Shown piece after piece: positions 30,285 to 42,490 of a DNA stretch of 64,000 nucleotides. The stretch comes from Gracilaria gracilis (Eukaryota; Rhodophyta; Florideophyceae; Gracilariales; Gracilariaceae): positions 1 through 64,000 of the forward strand of contig JARGSG010000113.1 in NCBI GenBank assembly GCA_030374805.1. The letters are read 5' to 3'. Below the pieces are notes generated by a model that had not been told where the DNA came from, searched no databases, and saw only the letters and a program-made list of their open reading frames with translations. The stretch's first letter is position 1; each line of letters opens with the position of its first letter. The position numbers and the translations under genes were made by a program.

Positions 30285-33138
30285 TTGCTTCCGAACTACG
30301 AGTTGGAACAAGTTTCTCCCTCTGAAGCTCAATTGCAATCATCTGGTAATCTTCCAAATGCCAGCCCCTTGCCCAATCATTTTCCAGGTGAAGCAGAACA
30401 AGGTTCCTTGAATCAGCTCCTCGGAGATAGCGACGATCGTAAATCTTTCAATGACCTGGAACTAATAGAGATTGTTGAGCAGAAACGGTCCAATTCCGCG
30501 GAGGACCATTCGAAAAGAAATGTTGCATGGAACGTTGTGAAGTTCTACGAAGCTTTCAAGGATTCTTCCTAACTTCTATTTCCAGATGAGTCTAGTTTAG
30601 ACCCTGAATTGCATACTTTAAACCAATCATGCAAGGACCTCGTTGATTACTGTACACGGCCGTTTATGTCATTCAGAGAGGCAGAAATTCTTTTTGATCT
30701 GCAGCTGCGACTTGAGAGTGCAAATCGAAACAGTGAAAGGCTGTTAAGAGTACTTTTTAAATACACGACCCGGTTTGCACGAAACCTTTCGAGAGCAAGG
30801 AGCGGGCGGACCGGGAAGATGGTTGGCGACAAGAAATCATTGCAACCAAATACGAAGAGAGTTGCGCCAGTGTATTCCGTTCATTTATGAAATTTCTCTT
30901 CTCTTGGAAGAGTTGGAGAAAGGGGCAGGTGTTGATATGATTGAAGATTTCAAAGAAGAGCGTCTGAAGGAGGAACGATTGTTTTCGTTTCCAACCAATT
31001 CGGAAGCATTGCAGTCGTACAAAAAAGAAATGATATATGACGGAAAAAGCTTGGTGTTCGACCTGTTCTGTGACGTACCTATCCTTTCCAATTTAGGCTT
31101 TCAGTCCGCAAACAATGTACGAACTCGGTTGGCGAATGTAATAAGTCGTTCCCCGGACTAAATCGATGTCTGAATCGCTCCTAAAGTCGAACCAGATGTT
31201 TCCTAGTATAGTCCTGCTCATATCAGAAAGCATAAAGCTGCGTTAATGCAGAGATTTTTCTTCTTACTAAATGAAGACGTTCTTTTATACCCATTTTGGA
31301 ATTGTCGGCAACACTCGCATCTTCCTGAGACGGCTGTCCCATATTGTCGACCAGCGACAAGAGCGTGCCTCTCTGTGCTTGAAAACTGCTGGTTCCATTG
31401 CAGACTGCACTCCATGCTTAATGTCGTCAGGGAAAAATACCATGACCCATATGGAGAGCTGAGAGAGTGAGTCATTCCCTAGCGCAGTTACTCTGAATGA
31501 CGAAAACGAAAGCACTGCCGGGGTGGTAGTTTGGTCTGAAAGTCAATATGACAGCGTCATTTTAAACCCTCAGGAGGCTACTGGTGTTGACTGAGGCCCT
31601 GGAAACGTTCTTCGGGAAGCCAGTAGCGGTGAAAAAGCTCAAGATGTTGTCAAAACAGTAGATTGTCAATTGCAGGTAGCAAGACACGATAAACTTAGGA
31701 CATAGTGGCAAGGAACCCAATTCCCTGTTCCAAGGAATGACGTAATACGTGCAAGAACCATTCTGAAAAACACCTCTGCGCTTAAGTTTTTTCCAGCGCT
31801 TGCAGCCATGAGTGGCTTGGGAAGCGCACCACATCGCCTCTACTGTGGCGTTGGACGATATACTTCATGTTTGTGAGCTCGGGCTTTTTCGGCAAATACC
31901 TGAAGACTGTCATCGAGCGTTCAAAGACATGAATCACTACAAGAAACTTTCGAAAACAATACTCGTGAATATTGCCTACCAGAGAATGTTTTATGTGCCA
32001 AAATCAGCTCGCCTCGGAAAAATTACACCCTTTTGCAGTGATGAGCATCAAAAGAAGGTCGGGATGTCCGCAAAGATAGGAAGTGTATCACTTTCATTTT
32101 ACTGGTACGTAGTGATGGGGTTGGCCGTGGATTCCGAACCTGACAATAATCATGTTCTTTAAAAATGTTTGAAATTCGACTTCATGTACAGAGCTATGGT
32201 CGGTCCCAACCTGCCTCCAAAGAAAGTGAAGTGCACAGAAAGCCATATAATAATTCTTCAGAGCCATTGCTTCTACGCCGGTAACACATTCACGGAAACA
32301 TTTCGGAGCTCTGTGAAGATAAAGCTTCACGGAGTTATGTATCATGTGCAGGACTGCATGGAAAAGGTACGGTACGTTAAAAGAGATTCGACGGCTGCTA
32401 ACGAAGCATTACACAAAAACACGAAACGTTTGTATCCTTCGACGAACCGACATATGGACACAATTGCTCCTCGACTTCTCAAAGGTAGAGCCCGCATAAG
32501 TTTCAAGACTGGTTTTGCAATGAAAAACGAGAAAAAAAACAGAGCAGGTGGCTGAAGTATTGCTATCTAGTGACCTTCAAGGCAACGGACCTCGTTCCGA
32601 TAGTTTCCATCAAGTTGTAGTGGCTGAGAGTTCAGATCAATGTAATGCGCTCGGTAACAATGTTGAAATCCCATCTGGAGGTGAGACAAGTGAAAGTACT
32701 TTAAAGAGATTTCGTTTTGTTTTATCAAAGAGCCTCTCTGTTGAATACAACAGAAAAACAGTGCAGAATGCAATCCGATCGGATAGTGGTGAAAGATGGG
32801 ATTTGGTTAAGGAATGGTCCTTTCAAAGTTTTTTCGATTGGTGGCCCACCAAATCCTCACGAAAAACAGTTTATGCGGGTAACAAGGTCTTCAAAACCGA
32901 AGACAGGAAAGACGCAGTAGTATATGCGTTAGAAAGTACACAACGCTTCGGAATACTGCAGTCTTTGTTCTGCCGCAAAAGGCACCTGCAGCAGAAGAAT
33001 GCGTTTATACGCAGATTAAAAGTATCGGACGCTGTAGCTGGCAACAAGCTCGTAGCTGAACGATACGGTACACTCGATTCAAATATGAATGCAGTGATAT
33101 CGGGGTGGTTGTGGACTGCTTTTTTGCCTCAATATTAA
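30285..33138 (+). pseudogene. Plavaka-like (CACTA-related) transposase remnant
   Basis: The informative part is 31812-32555. It shows LDDILHVCELGLFRQ, matching the DxLHxxELG block with a catalytic Asp in Plavaka/EnSpm-type transposases, and later VKIKLHGVMYHVQDC followed by TAANEALHKNTKRLY and STNRH, matching the conserved KxH, ExLHxxxKxxY and TN positions that hold the catalytic Glu. The upstream frames 30285-31161 (helical, charged) and the downstream frame 32548-33138 are less diagnostic and may be the N-terminal region and C-terminal extension. At least three breaks (in-frame stops and frame changes, e.g. near 30570 and 32160) make it non-functional. Terminal repeats were not found. Confidence 0.55.
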
Positions 33139-36100
33139 GAAGGTTGCAATAATTGTTCCAGATCTCTGGTAAATTGTACGAAAGTACGGACCAATGCAGC
33201 ACATGAGTAATCTTCCAGACACAGTTAGATCGAGGATAACAATGCCTTTCTTCGAAATTGCGGGATACTGTTTAACCTCTTACAAAGAACACTTTGAATA
33301 GAAGCAGTAGAACACAGTTTGACAAGTACAATTTCATGAATTACATCTGTTGCACGCAAAAACGCAGCCATTTATGTGTTCCAACAAAGTAACTAGTTCA
33401 TCTAAGCGTTCTTGGACTATTTTTCAAGTTTTAGTGGCGTATCAGAGGCAGCTTAAAATGGAACTGGAGATAACAAGTACGTATTCGAGTTTACGTCCAC
33501 AAAACAAAAGATCTGCCAAGTATTTCCTTTCGAAAATAAGGCATTTGATTGCTATGCGTGGCATAAAGCTTGGGGTACAACAAAGTGTGAAGGTGGGGTC
33601 AGACAGTATTGATTGGATGCATTTGTGATCGATTACTAGAGCTATGCGCTGAGAAACATTGGAAACGGAAAAAGAGTGCGGTTCATCTCATCGCCGGGCA
33701 ACTAGTGGTACTATCAATTGCGTTCGTGCAAGTGGAATATGGTAATCATTTGAAAACGTTTTAAATGTGCTCGCAGAGCCAAAGCGTAAAGTTCGTAACA
33801 TTTCGAATGGGTCTTTGGAACTCTGTAGAGTTTAGCAGGAAACGTCTTGGAGATGTCTGCGAGCTCGAGTGCTCAGCACTTGTGATTCACCAGAGGTTCC
33901 AGAAAGACTGCAGAAATGAATTTGTACCATGTCACAGTCATCGTGACATGGTACAAACGTGTGCATGGAGAGAGTTTTAACCTTTCAAAAATTGGCAAGA
34001 TGAGGTTCTTATACCAATCCAGGTCTCTTGAGATCCAATTTTCTTACCCGAAGATCAATAAATTGGATTTGCTTTTTGTTCTGGTACAATGTGCTCCGAG
34101 TAAGTGGTTGGGCTCTGTCAAAATAAACAGACAGAGGGCATCTGTGGACGGTTACGCCTTTGCGCGGGCATTACATGAACCTCAGATTCCATAAATGGCT
34201 CCTCAACCCACATGGCGTACTTGCCGATGATGATGATGAGGGTCAAAGATGTTTTTGAGTCAAATGAATGCTGTAGCATGGCCTTCGAACTTGTCGGTGT
34301 GGAGTAGGATGGACTATTGTCGCCGGCGTACGTTACTTTGTTTTTGAAGGAAAGTATCGATATCGTTATAAGAACTGGTTAACGTTGCTTTTTTACTTTT
34401 GCTGAGACAAAAGAGAGATCCTCGAACTCTCATGTCTATACCGATCCGCGGTATGCACTTCTAATTGCAATCTGCGTACAAGTTGCAATCGAAAATTGAC
34501 ATTGGCATCGGGAGCAAAACGACGATTGCACATGGCCGATTCCAATCTATTGCAAACATAATTGATTTAGTCCTGCTCCTGCCGTTGGTACTTCCTGACC
34601 TTTGTACTACAATGTAGAGTTGCGCCTCACTCTTGGGCTTCTGTGCTTCGAAAGGTCCAAATTGGAACGCCTTTCAGGGGCCCCTTTCAAGCATCACTAC
34701 GCTCTGTATGCAAAAGATTTGTTCTTCACATCTTACGTTCTGCGCACCTTCTCAATATCTTCAAAATAAAGACGATCTTCTTACTCCTCACTTCACATAC
34801 TCAAGCATGGTGTATGTGTTCAGTTTTTACTCTACTCACGAACATTTTGGACACCAGAATAGGTTGCAAACTTACGAATCGCACTGCATACTCAACACTG
34901 CAACTCACCCGAATCATGGTTAGTACCAAGGTCTTTTACGGAGTACTACTGAAAATATCAAGATCTCAAGGTCGAGAGCAGCTGCAGCAGGGCTTCCACT
35001 GATAGGTCGGCGGTGCTTCTTCCTCTCCATTCGTTCTTCTCGTTCGTCCTGGTCGCGCTTCTTGGTCGTTGGTCCCGATCGCTGGTCCTGATCGCTGTCC
35101 TACGTCTCGATCTCATACATAATTGTCGCAGTAGTAGAATTATTATGTTTTTCACTTCGGCTAAGATTGAAGCCCTCAAGAATTACGGCGTATGCGAAAA
35201 GTTACGATGAGACTGAGGATGCTACTCTCTCTCACGCATTTATAGCATATGTTTGGAAGTTGATGGCGAAATTAATGAAGCATACCAATGCCTGTTGTCG
35301 CTCACATGCCTACACTGAGCAGTTTTTTTCGATGGTTTTAAACACTTCGTGCCCTTTTAATTCTACAACAAGTCCCGTACACAATCCAGACTTTGGATTC
35401 CAAAGAAAAGAACACACCGCCTCACATAATCATGCAAGACTCCACGAGATGAGAGAAAGGTAAGGACGCCTCTTCGGACTAGTCACAAGAGCTGGAAGAA
35501 AACTCGTCATTTTCATGTTGCTTCACGTCCACATCTTCCTCTTTCGCTAACCCCGCAGTTTCCGTCGACTCCAAGCCATCAACAAAATCCTAAATAATAC
35601 GGCTCTCGGGGATGTCATTTTCATCCCTCGCAACCCCATGTATGCCCAAAGTATTAGTTCTCAAATCCCCTTCTTCACTGTTATTGTCATGAGGCGCACT
35701 ATCATAAGACAGCCCGGCGCGGGTATTGGTGCCTTCTGACTGCTCTTCGAATATATCACCACGTACCCGGGCGCCGTCGCGGGACCAAAAAGGCAAAACC
35801 AGAGATAGCAGACCAATCTCAAAGTGACTTAGCTTCGCAGTGCGGGATGAGATGCGTCACATGTTAGCCGTGCAGCCCGTCAAGAGATTTCTACCACAGA
35901 AAAAGCTAGATCCCCTCTGTCCCAGACCACAGTTTCTCATTCCCACCTGATGGAATCGATGCAACATGCATCCCATGCGGCAACAGCTGCACCATGTTGT
36001 CCGTGCCATAATCATACCACAATCATTACGATGATGATTCGGACACGACGCGGCATCTGTTACCACTCATAGCAATGCAATTCACACTGTCGTCACAACC

Positions 36101-36233
36101 AACTAGCGCATCCCCCCAAGGAGTCTCAGCTGCGACGAACCCGTATTTTAATGGTTGCGACCAATCATCCGTACTTCTATAAGAACAATCATACCCTTGG
36201 TACTGTCACAGTACGCGCAACCGGTAAATCAGC
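33139..36233. other. Long stretch without a supported gene
   Basis: Only short frames, none recognised. It includes a perfect hairpin at 33922-33956 and may contain the remaining part of the Plavaka-like element. Confidence 0.4.
33922..33956. repeat. Perfect 14 bp stem hairpin
   Basis: TTGTACCATGTCAC is followed by a 7-base loop and its exact reverse complement. Function unknown; could be a subterminal hairpin of a decayed element. Confidence 0.75.
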
Positions 36234-36560
36234 TCATCTGGTCTTCTTTTGAGGTGGACTGCTTGTAACCGAGGTGCTTGAGCCTGGGCTCCTTTTTGAG
36301 ATTGAGCTTGGGCTCTTTTTTGAGCTTGAGCTTGGGCTGCGCTTTGAACTTGTGCTTAGGCTGATCTTCAAACTCGGGCTGCTATCACTGACCAGAATGC
36401 CGACTTTTCTCATCATTTCATGATTCTGCCTTATCTGTGCTTCTATCTCTTTTCTTTTCTCTTTCTGAGCTTTCTTCTCTGCTCTATGCCTTTTCTCCTC
36501 CTCTTCCTGTTTTCTCGTCCCTGCTCTCTGCCGTCTTTTCTTCTCCTCCCGTGTTCTCTC
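36234..36560 (-). pseudogene. Coiled-coil protein with Ser/Lys repeat tail
   Basis: Minus-strand sequence encodes a Lys/Arg/Glu-rich coiled-coil stretch (about 36415-36560), then SSPSLKISLSTSSK and a repeated tail unit of the form KRSPSSSSKKSPSS. The DNA shows the matching imperfect tandem repeats on the plus strand at about 36262-36375. The frame is closed upstream by a stop near 36567. No family recognised; it is likely the C-terminal end of a longer, decayed protein. Confidence 0.4.
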
Positions 36561-37108
36561 TTCTTAATTTTCTCCTCTCATGAGTTGCGCCGTATTTTTT
36601 CAGTGCACTCTCTCATCCACGTCTCCAGGATTGATGATCTTCCTTCTGACCAATTTTTCAGTGGGCCCAAGATCAACTTTGTCTCTGCTCCTGACAGATG
36701 TGTTCAATCCTCCATACTTTCAATCACGAAGGTGTCCTTCCTGTAACGCTAATTGGGGGTTTGCACTACGAGCCCGGTTGTTTATGATAACCAAATTTGA
36801 GACACCGGCAGCAGCGTACAACTTCGGTTTGTCTTCCGTAGCCCTATTTTCAATTGTGCTAGTGTGTTCAAATACAGCCTCTCTTGGACGTAATCGCTCA
36901 AAAAGTAGAAAGTATACCTTCTGGCTACTTGGTGATAACTCCCGGCCCGATTGGAAGACCAGCGTTAACTATAACGTAGGTTGAGTGGCAACGGCGAAGG
37001 GTAGAGCTTTCGTCGGAATCTTCGCTTAGAGACGGAGCACTGGTAGATGATGGATGAGACATGAAATAGTGTTTGATTGGAATCACAATAGAACATAGCT
37101 ATCAATGT

Positions 37109-38345
37109 TGCAATAGGGTTACTAAGTAGTGTAGTGCAACTCCATAGGCTCAAACACACCACAAAGACAATCGTGATCTTCATCCTAAGTAGAACAGCCA
37201 GTAGACTGAGTTTGTGTGGCAAGGCGCGACCATGTCGGGTGTAAGCCAAGGCCAAGCAGTCACGACGGAGCGTAGAGAGTTGTTTAGTGCAAAACACAAA
37301 CTTGGAATCGACACTAAAGGCGTCCGAATTGTTGCTTCCTATCGAGGTAGACTCAGCGGATGAGTCCTCCGTCTACGAATATATAGGGGTGTAAAACCCT
37401 TCGTATGACGAAAACATCACGGAGGTAGGGAAAAGTGTCCAAATGAAAGTCGGAAGGCGGAAACTTGACTTGTCCACGGAGCCTCGTAAGCGGAACGGGA
37501 GAAAGGAAAAATGAGAGAGAACCCAATCGGTCGTTCGAAAAGCAGCGGGTAGACCCGGCGGAGGGTAAAGAAAGAGGAGAAAACTAGATATGGTATTATA
37601 TACTTTTTGCCCACATCGCAGAAATCTGTACAGAGGCAATAGAACTATCCGAACACTAGTAAGGAGACACCTTCAAGATAAAAGATTAGTCCGGAGACAG
37701 GACAATGTTGTGGTAGAGTCGGCCCGAGTTGGTGTGCAGCGTATCTGATTGGCCGTTCACGTACAAAAGGGTAGTGCACGTTGGGCAGGTGCAGTGGCAC
37801 CCCCACGTGTACTATTTGGTGACCGAGTGCGAGGCGGACTGGCGTAGCGTACAAGTTGGACACGTGTGCAAGCTGTAGTGACAATGCAAATTAGACCGAT
37901 CGTGCAGTAGTTAGTAAGGGGGCCCACACCCGATGTTTAGTTGTAGCTCGGATCTCCCGAGGCCCCAATTGTAAACTACAAGCATCTTCTGCCGAACGTC
38001 TTCTTCGTTAGTTTGCACTCAGGATGAACCACACGGTAAATCCTCTTAGGTTTCTCACGACGTTCGTACCCTTTTGCGCGCACCTCTACGCGCTTGGTGG
38101 TACAGACCGTCCACTCTCCCTTCGACCGCACGGTAGATCCCCTTAAGGTTTCTCACACCGTTCGTGCCCTTTTGCGCGCACCTCTACGCGATTGGTGATA
38201 TAAACCGTCCACTCTCCGTTCAACGGCCCGGTGGTTTCGCCCGCCCTCACCTTTTGGACTGATTACAGTCACACGACTGTACGCTGCCGCCACTCCCGTC
38301 TCAAGACCGCTTCAGACTCTCTATATTTTCTCGCGTTATACCACA
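37109..38345 (+). repeat. Solo LTR of family A
   Basis: This 1237 bp segment matches the family A 5' LTR (5948-6850) in opposite orientation, from TGCAATAG to TTATACCACA. It is flanked by a perfect duplication AATGT at 37104-37108 and 38346-38350. It is longer than the LTR of the element at the left edge, partly because of a 97 bp tandem duplication (38032-38128 and 38129-38225) and a longer U3-like start. Confidence 0.88.
38032..38227. repeat. 97 bp tandem duplication inside the solo LTR
   Basis: Two adjacent units start CACGGTARATCC and each includes TTTTGCGCGCACCTCTACGC. The family A LTR at 5948-6850 has only one such unit. The copies differ at several positions. Confidence 0.85.
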
Positions 38346-38429
38346 AATGTCGGATCAGTGTACCTGAAATATCCCTGGCGGAAGAAATGAACGAAACCGT
38401 ACGCGGTGACCCTCCGAAGGAATCGTGCA

Positions 38430-39480
38430 CGTCGCGCAGGCAAGCAAGTCAGAGCCTCAAACAAGGTTGAGTTTACTTTGTGAGGACGAGGGCGGTTCAG
38501 CCCTCGCCTAAGTAGTTTCACAAAAATTAACTAAAACAATTAACTAAAATATGCCCAAGTGAAGCAGGTCCATACACGTGGTATAGATGTGCAGACCAGC
38601 CGTGGCGATCACTAAATTAAGTATTTAGCACAAATTACCTTTGTAAACAGCGCCAATTTCATACACGTGCAGACGCGACCAACCGTAACCAGTCATGACT
38701 TCACCAACCCATCAGAGTGTCACTGTGCCACCATGCCAGGAGTCCCATTCGTATCCATACCGCACCCATGGGGCGGTACTCGGAAAGCCGAGGCATTGTG
38801 AGACGGACACACGTCGGAGCTGCGGAAAAGCGTTGCTCTACAAGTTGAGCAGAGAATCGTCTGGGCACCACGTGTATGGGTGAATGTATCCTCGCAATAA
38901 GCACGAGCTCACAGAAGTGGGGAAGAGGAAAAGGGAATCCGCGGGAGCGGGGAATGGAGAGAAGGAAAATGTCAAAAAGGGCGAAAGGTACGGTAAACGC
39001 CGGGGTTATCCTGTATAGGGTCGAACGTAACAAACAGTGGTAAACCACTCCCGCAGTTAAGTTCCTTAGAGAACGCAGGGAGGATGGACTGCCCGTATGC
39101 AATGGAGCCTCTCTCTTGGAAGGATTGTATCACCGCTGAAAGCGAATAAGTCTGGAGCCAACCCTGGTTGGGGACGTTTACTGAGTGGTGGGGGCCGAGG
39201 GCCGAGCCACTATATAGTGCAGGGGCCTCCCTAGAAATAGGCAAAAACTATCAAATAATTATCTAAATCATCAGCAGTTTTGTGCCCACCATCCCTGGCA
39301 ACCGTTTCACACGTGTACTGCTCCCACTCCTGGTGCCGATGCAGTCCGTGCGCACTGGTAAACACTGCACAAAGTGCACCCATTAATAGTGGTTCAGCGC
39401 TGGCGTTCTACGTTAGTATGTACCTATCTATTACATGTACACACGTGGAGCGTGTATATTTGTACATTAGAGCTAAAGAA
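38430..39480 (-). repeat. Divergent LTR-like DNA related to family A
   Basis: Two stretches resemble the U3 part of the family A LTR as it appears at 6500-6700: about 38480-38600 (CCTAAGTAGT, then AATTAACTAA runs and GCCCA) and about 39130-39300 (GAGCCAACCCTGGTT). The similarity is patchy, and no ends or target duplications could be placed. They are probably old LTRs of related families. Confidence 0.45.
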
Positions 39481-39747
39481 CATACAAAATGAAATGACAT
39501 TTCTGCATTGAATGCAAGTAAGGCCCTTTGAGGGAGGTTGTTAGTCATATACTAATGAGTGATCCCTATCGGGAAAATCTCTAAGTATGAGATGGCACCA
39601 CAGGTGCATGGGGCTTATGTATTCCTATATATGGGAATATTTTTGGATTTTATGTACCTATTTCGGGTAGATTTACAGTGCCAAGGCTGGCCATACTCGT
39701 ATGAATATCGTAAGATATTTTAGATGTTTTATTTAGACCACACACTT

Positions 39748-41400
39748 CGGTGTTCTCGGAATGCTAGTTTAGTATGCTAGATCGCTAGTTTGGAAAATAA
39801 AAGTCCGAAAAAACTAGCATTTTTGCAGTTTGCCCTAGTTGGCAAGGCAAACCAAAATTTTTGGAAATTACGTTTCCGTTCAATGCAGTTCAAACTTCAC
39901 CTATTGGAGTTGAAGGCTAGTTTGCAGTTCCCCTGCCACAGTCCGTACCTTTACATTCCCACACTCGTCAAAAACACTGTAAAAAATTACGAACCCACCA
40001 CCAGCGCTCCCTCATTCCAACCCTGCAGTCGGATTCTGAGTCTCAGTTTCCCTAAATGTCAAGTTGAAGAACTCCAACGGAACACTCTCTCCATTCTCGT
40101 ACAACCTCTTAGCCTCTTCTCCTCCTGCTCCTCCAGTATGCGTTCCGCCGTTCGAACAGCCACCGTCGCACTACGAAACCCAACTAGTGGCCCTCCACCC
40201 AGCAGCTGCCGCGGCACACACACCTCACCATCTTCTTCCACGATCACCACACCCTTTCGCCTCTTCCTCAGCCAACCTCTCCCAACCTCCCCTCCATTCC
40301 CTTCTGCGCTCCTTTCCCTCACACACGCACGTCCACCACGAAAGCCTGGCGTCACCGGTGACCCTTTCTTTCTTCCTTCTTCCCTCCCAACGCCTTCTTC
40401 CCTCACCAGCTCTTTCACCTCCAACAACAATTGGCACGCCTTCTCCACCTGTCCCACTTGCGCCTCCAACGCCTCCACACGACCCCTCAGCCCCATGTTC
40501 TCCCTTCTCAGCTTCACCATCTCCCTCCCAACGCACTCTACCATCCCAATCACATTTCTTCCAGTCCCCAATCCAGCCCATTTCATCCTTTTCCGAATCG
40601 TCGAAATCAATCTATTGGCATCCCCAATCTTCGACATACTCAGCACCACCACTCCCATCTCACCCATCATCTCAGAAAGCCAGTCCCCCAAATGCTCCTT
40701 CAGATCTCCTTCAAGCCTCCTCAACCGCTCCTCCATCTCCGCCGCAAACCTTCTCTCCGGTCCCCCATCCCCTGCACCCCCATCACCCCCAAACCTCTTT
40801 CCATCCCCATTTCTTTCCTTCTCCCCAATGCAAACCTTGTCCCCACCATCCTTCTTCCTTCCCAGTGGCGTCTCTGGTACCTCCGTCTGGTGAGGCAGAG
40901 CCACTATCTTCTCGTCTTCGACGTACCCATTCGACATCGCAGAAATAAACGGCGGTTCACGATGAGGGCGATAACAACAAGAGAGGGGAACGCAACAGTT
41001 CCGGCACTCGTCTTCACTCCGCACACCCGTAGAACTGTCGGCCACACACCTACTTGCGCTGCAAAACCATTTCTATCCTACTCATATCTACTCTATTTTC
41101 CCGCCATTCCGCACAATTTCAATTTTTTTCTTAGAAATCTCCACATTTTTCCAACTTCGGCCCATACCATATTCATTTGCAGCCCCCGAGCACCTCTCAA
41201 ACACCAACGGTACCATAAAGTCTTACTTTCTATGCTTTACTTCACTGCATTCCTTCTCATAAACATACTCTTCAACCCTACCTCCTCTACAGCCCTGCTG
41301 TCCATTTCTTTCCATAGCCGAATCATACAAGTCCCATTATCCCCTGTAACACTTTTTTCCATGATTGGGACAATAGCCCAGTATTGTACTTAAAGGTTTC
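39748..41400 (-). mobile_element. Unclassified element with coiled-coil frame, copy 1
   Basis: The left terminus is CGGTGTTCTCGGAATGCTAG, the same as the right terminus (inverted) of copy 2 at 47278. The two copies align in inverted orientation over at least 1.3 kb, including their terminal ~300 bp and the coding frame. The inner end of this copy is not clear; similarity fades around 41.3-41.5 kb. The class of element is unknown: it has no recognised transposase, polymerase or integrase. Confidence 0.7.
40059..41045 (-). CDS. Coiled-coil protein of mobile element copy 1, 328 aa frame
   Basis: A single open frame predicts a protein with a Cys-containing N-terminus (ECRNCCVPLSCC), a Gly/Asp/Lys-rich linker, a central helical segment (FAAEMEERLRRLEGDLKEHL), a second heptad-like helix (EMVKLRRENMGLRGRVEALE) and a basic C-terminal part. 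It resembles a structural or DNA/RNA-binding protein but I recognise no family. A decayed version exists in copy 2 (about 45.7-46.9 kb, opposite strand). Related sequence also appears upstream of the start (41045-41350), so the original protein was probably longer at its N-terminus. Confidence 0.55.
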   Translation of the reverse strand: MADSSTGVRSEDECRNCCVPLSCCYRPHREPPFISAMSNGYVEDEKIVALPHQTEVPETPLGRKKDGGDKVCIGEKERNGDGKRFGGDGGAGDGGPERRFAAEMEERLRRLEGDLKEHLGDWLSEMMGEMGVVVLSMSKIGDANRLISTIRKRMKWAGLGTGRNVIGMVECVGREMVKLRRENMGLRGRVEALEAQVGQVEKACQLLLEVKELVREEGVGREEGRKKGSPVTPGFRGGRACVRERSAEGNGGEVGRGWLRKRRKGVVIVEEDGEVCVPRQLLGGGPLVGFRSATVAVRTAERILEEQEEKRLRGCTRMERVFRWSSST

Positions 41401-41495
41401 CTTACTCCTTAGAATTTAGCCCGCTTTCCTTTCACAGCTACTAGCACCTGACAGCTTCCAACAGCCCATACCTTCAATCAAACCAACTCGTCGCA

Positions 41496-42257
41496 ATGAG
41501 CTCCTAATAATCTTTCCTCCATTCTACAATCATCCCAGCTGTTGTCGTAGGTAGGGGTCTTATTGGCACTATGCTTTACAACCGTGGTTTCCCTCAAGAC
41601 ACCTTTCTTTCCATCGAGGACTTCATTTCCGCAGATTGCCTTCCCCAAGGTCCAATCTTCTTCTGTGGCACGAACGAACTTCTCAAAAAAGTAGTTCTAT
41701 CTTGCCCAGCATCACGAGCCGAAAACTTGGTTTTCATCCACAATGGTCACATTCTTCCCAATTTTCCCCTACACGGAATTGAGCATTGCAGACCAGCCGC
41801 TCTTTACATCGCCGTTCCCACTGTCGGCGCCTCCCCACAGGATGGGGTCACGCCTCTATCCCCCAATGGTCTAACCCCAGCCACCGGAGAGTGGGCTCCG
41901 GCAATAGCTGAACGTCTCTGGACCGCAGGTATTACTTGCAGTATCGTCGACGAACACGCCTTTTCCAAGTCTTACTAATCAAAGCTCGTTTGGATCTCTT
42001 CCTTCAATCTCGTCGGTTCTTCACTTGGATTCATTACCATGCATGAAGTGTCTACCAAGTACAAAACTATTGTCTCAACTGTAATGAAGGAGCTTCTTGA
42101 GATAGTCACTTTCAACACTGGTCTCTCCTTCAATATCCCTTCTACAGTGGAATCCTTTCTGGAATACGGTAGCACCTTACTACCTTCGCAGCACCTTTCT
42201 TGGAGTATGAATCCAGAAATGCTTACTTCTATCTCACCTTTGCAGATAAAAAACTAG
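41496..42257 (+). pseudogene. Plastid-type ketopantoate-reductase-like oxidoreductase remnant
   Basis: The frame contains a Rossmann nucleotide-binding start (AVVVGRGLIGTML, about 41538-41576), GPIFFCGTNELLKKVV and ENLVFIHNGHILPNF, a PEGLTPATGEW-like stretch (NGLTPATGEWAPAIAERLW), and a C-terminal helical part starting SKLVWISSFNLVG. This matches my memory of a family of ApbA/PanE-like proteins of plants and algae, thought to act in plastids; substrate unknown. An ATG at 41496 is followed by two stops, and TAA at 41976-41978 interrupts the frame in the middle, so it appears to be a pseudogene. It sits between a mobile element copy and the oxygenase-like gene. The assignment is from motif recognition and not from a search. 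Confidence 0.55.
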
Positions 42258-42490
42258 CGGGAAGGCAGGACCATACACCTTTCCAAACCAAATATGTCAA
42301 TGTTCCTAGACATGACAATCCCTAGTAATTAGAACAGATTGTAAACCTTGTATTCGTTGCAACTACACATATAACCCGTTTCTGTTCTTCAATTCTTTTT
42401 AAATTACCGTTTCAACAAATCACCTGTTCACTTTTTATGTCAAGTCTCTATCACAAACACACACAACAGTATAAGTTACTATAAGTTACA
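42258..42490. other. Convergent intergenic spacer
   Basis: AT-rich spacer between the convergent oxidoreductase remnant and the oxygenase-like gene; likely 3' ends of both. Confidence 0.5.

Noticed and set aside
39790-40893. A 367-codon Ser/Pro-rich plus-strand frame
   Set aside because: It is the reverse strand of the coiled-coil frame at 40059-41045; its Pro/Ser content follows from the Gly/Glu/Arg-rich antisense coding.
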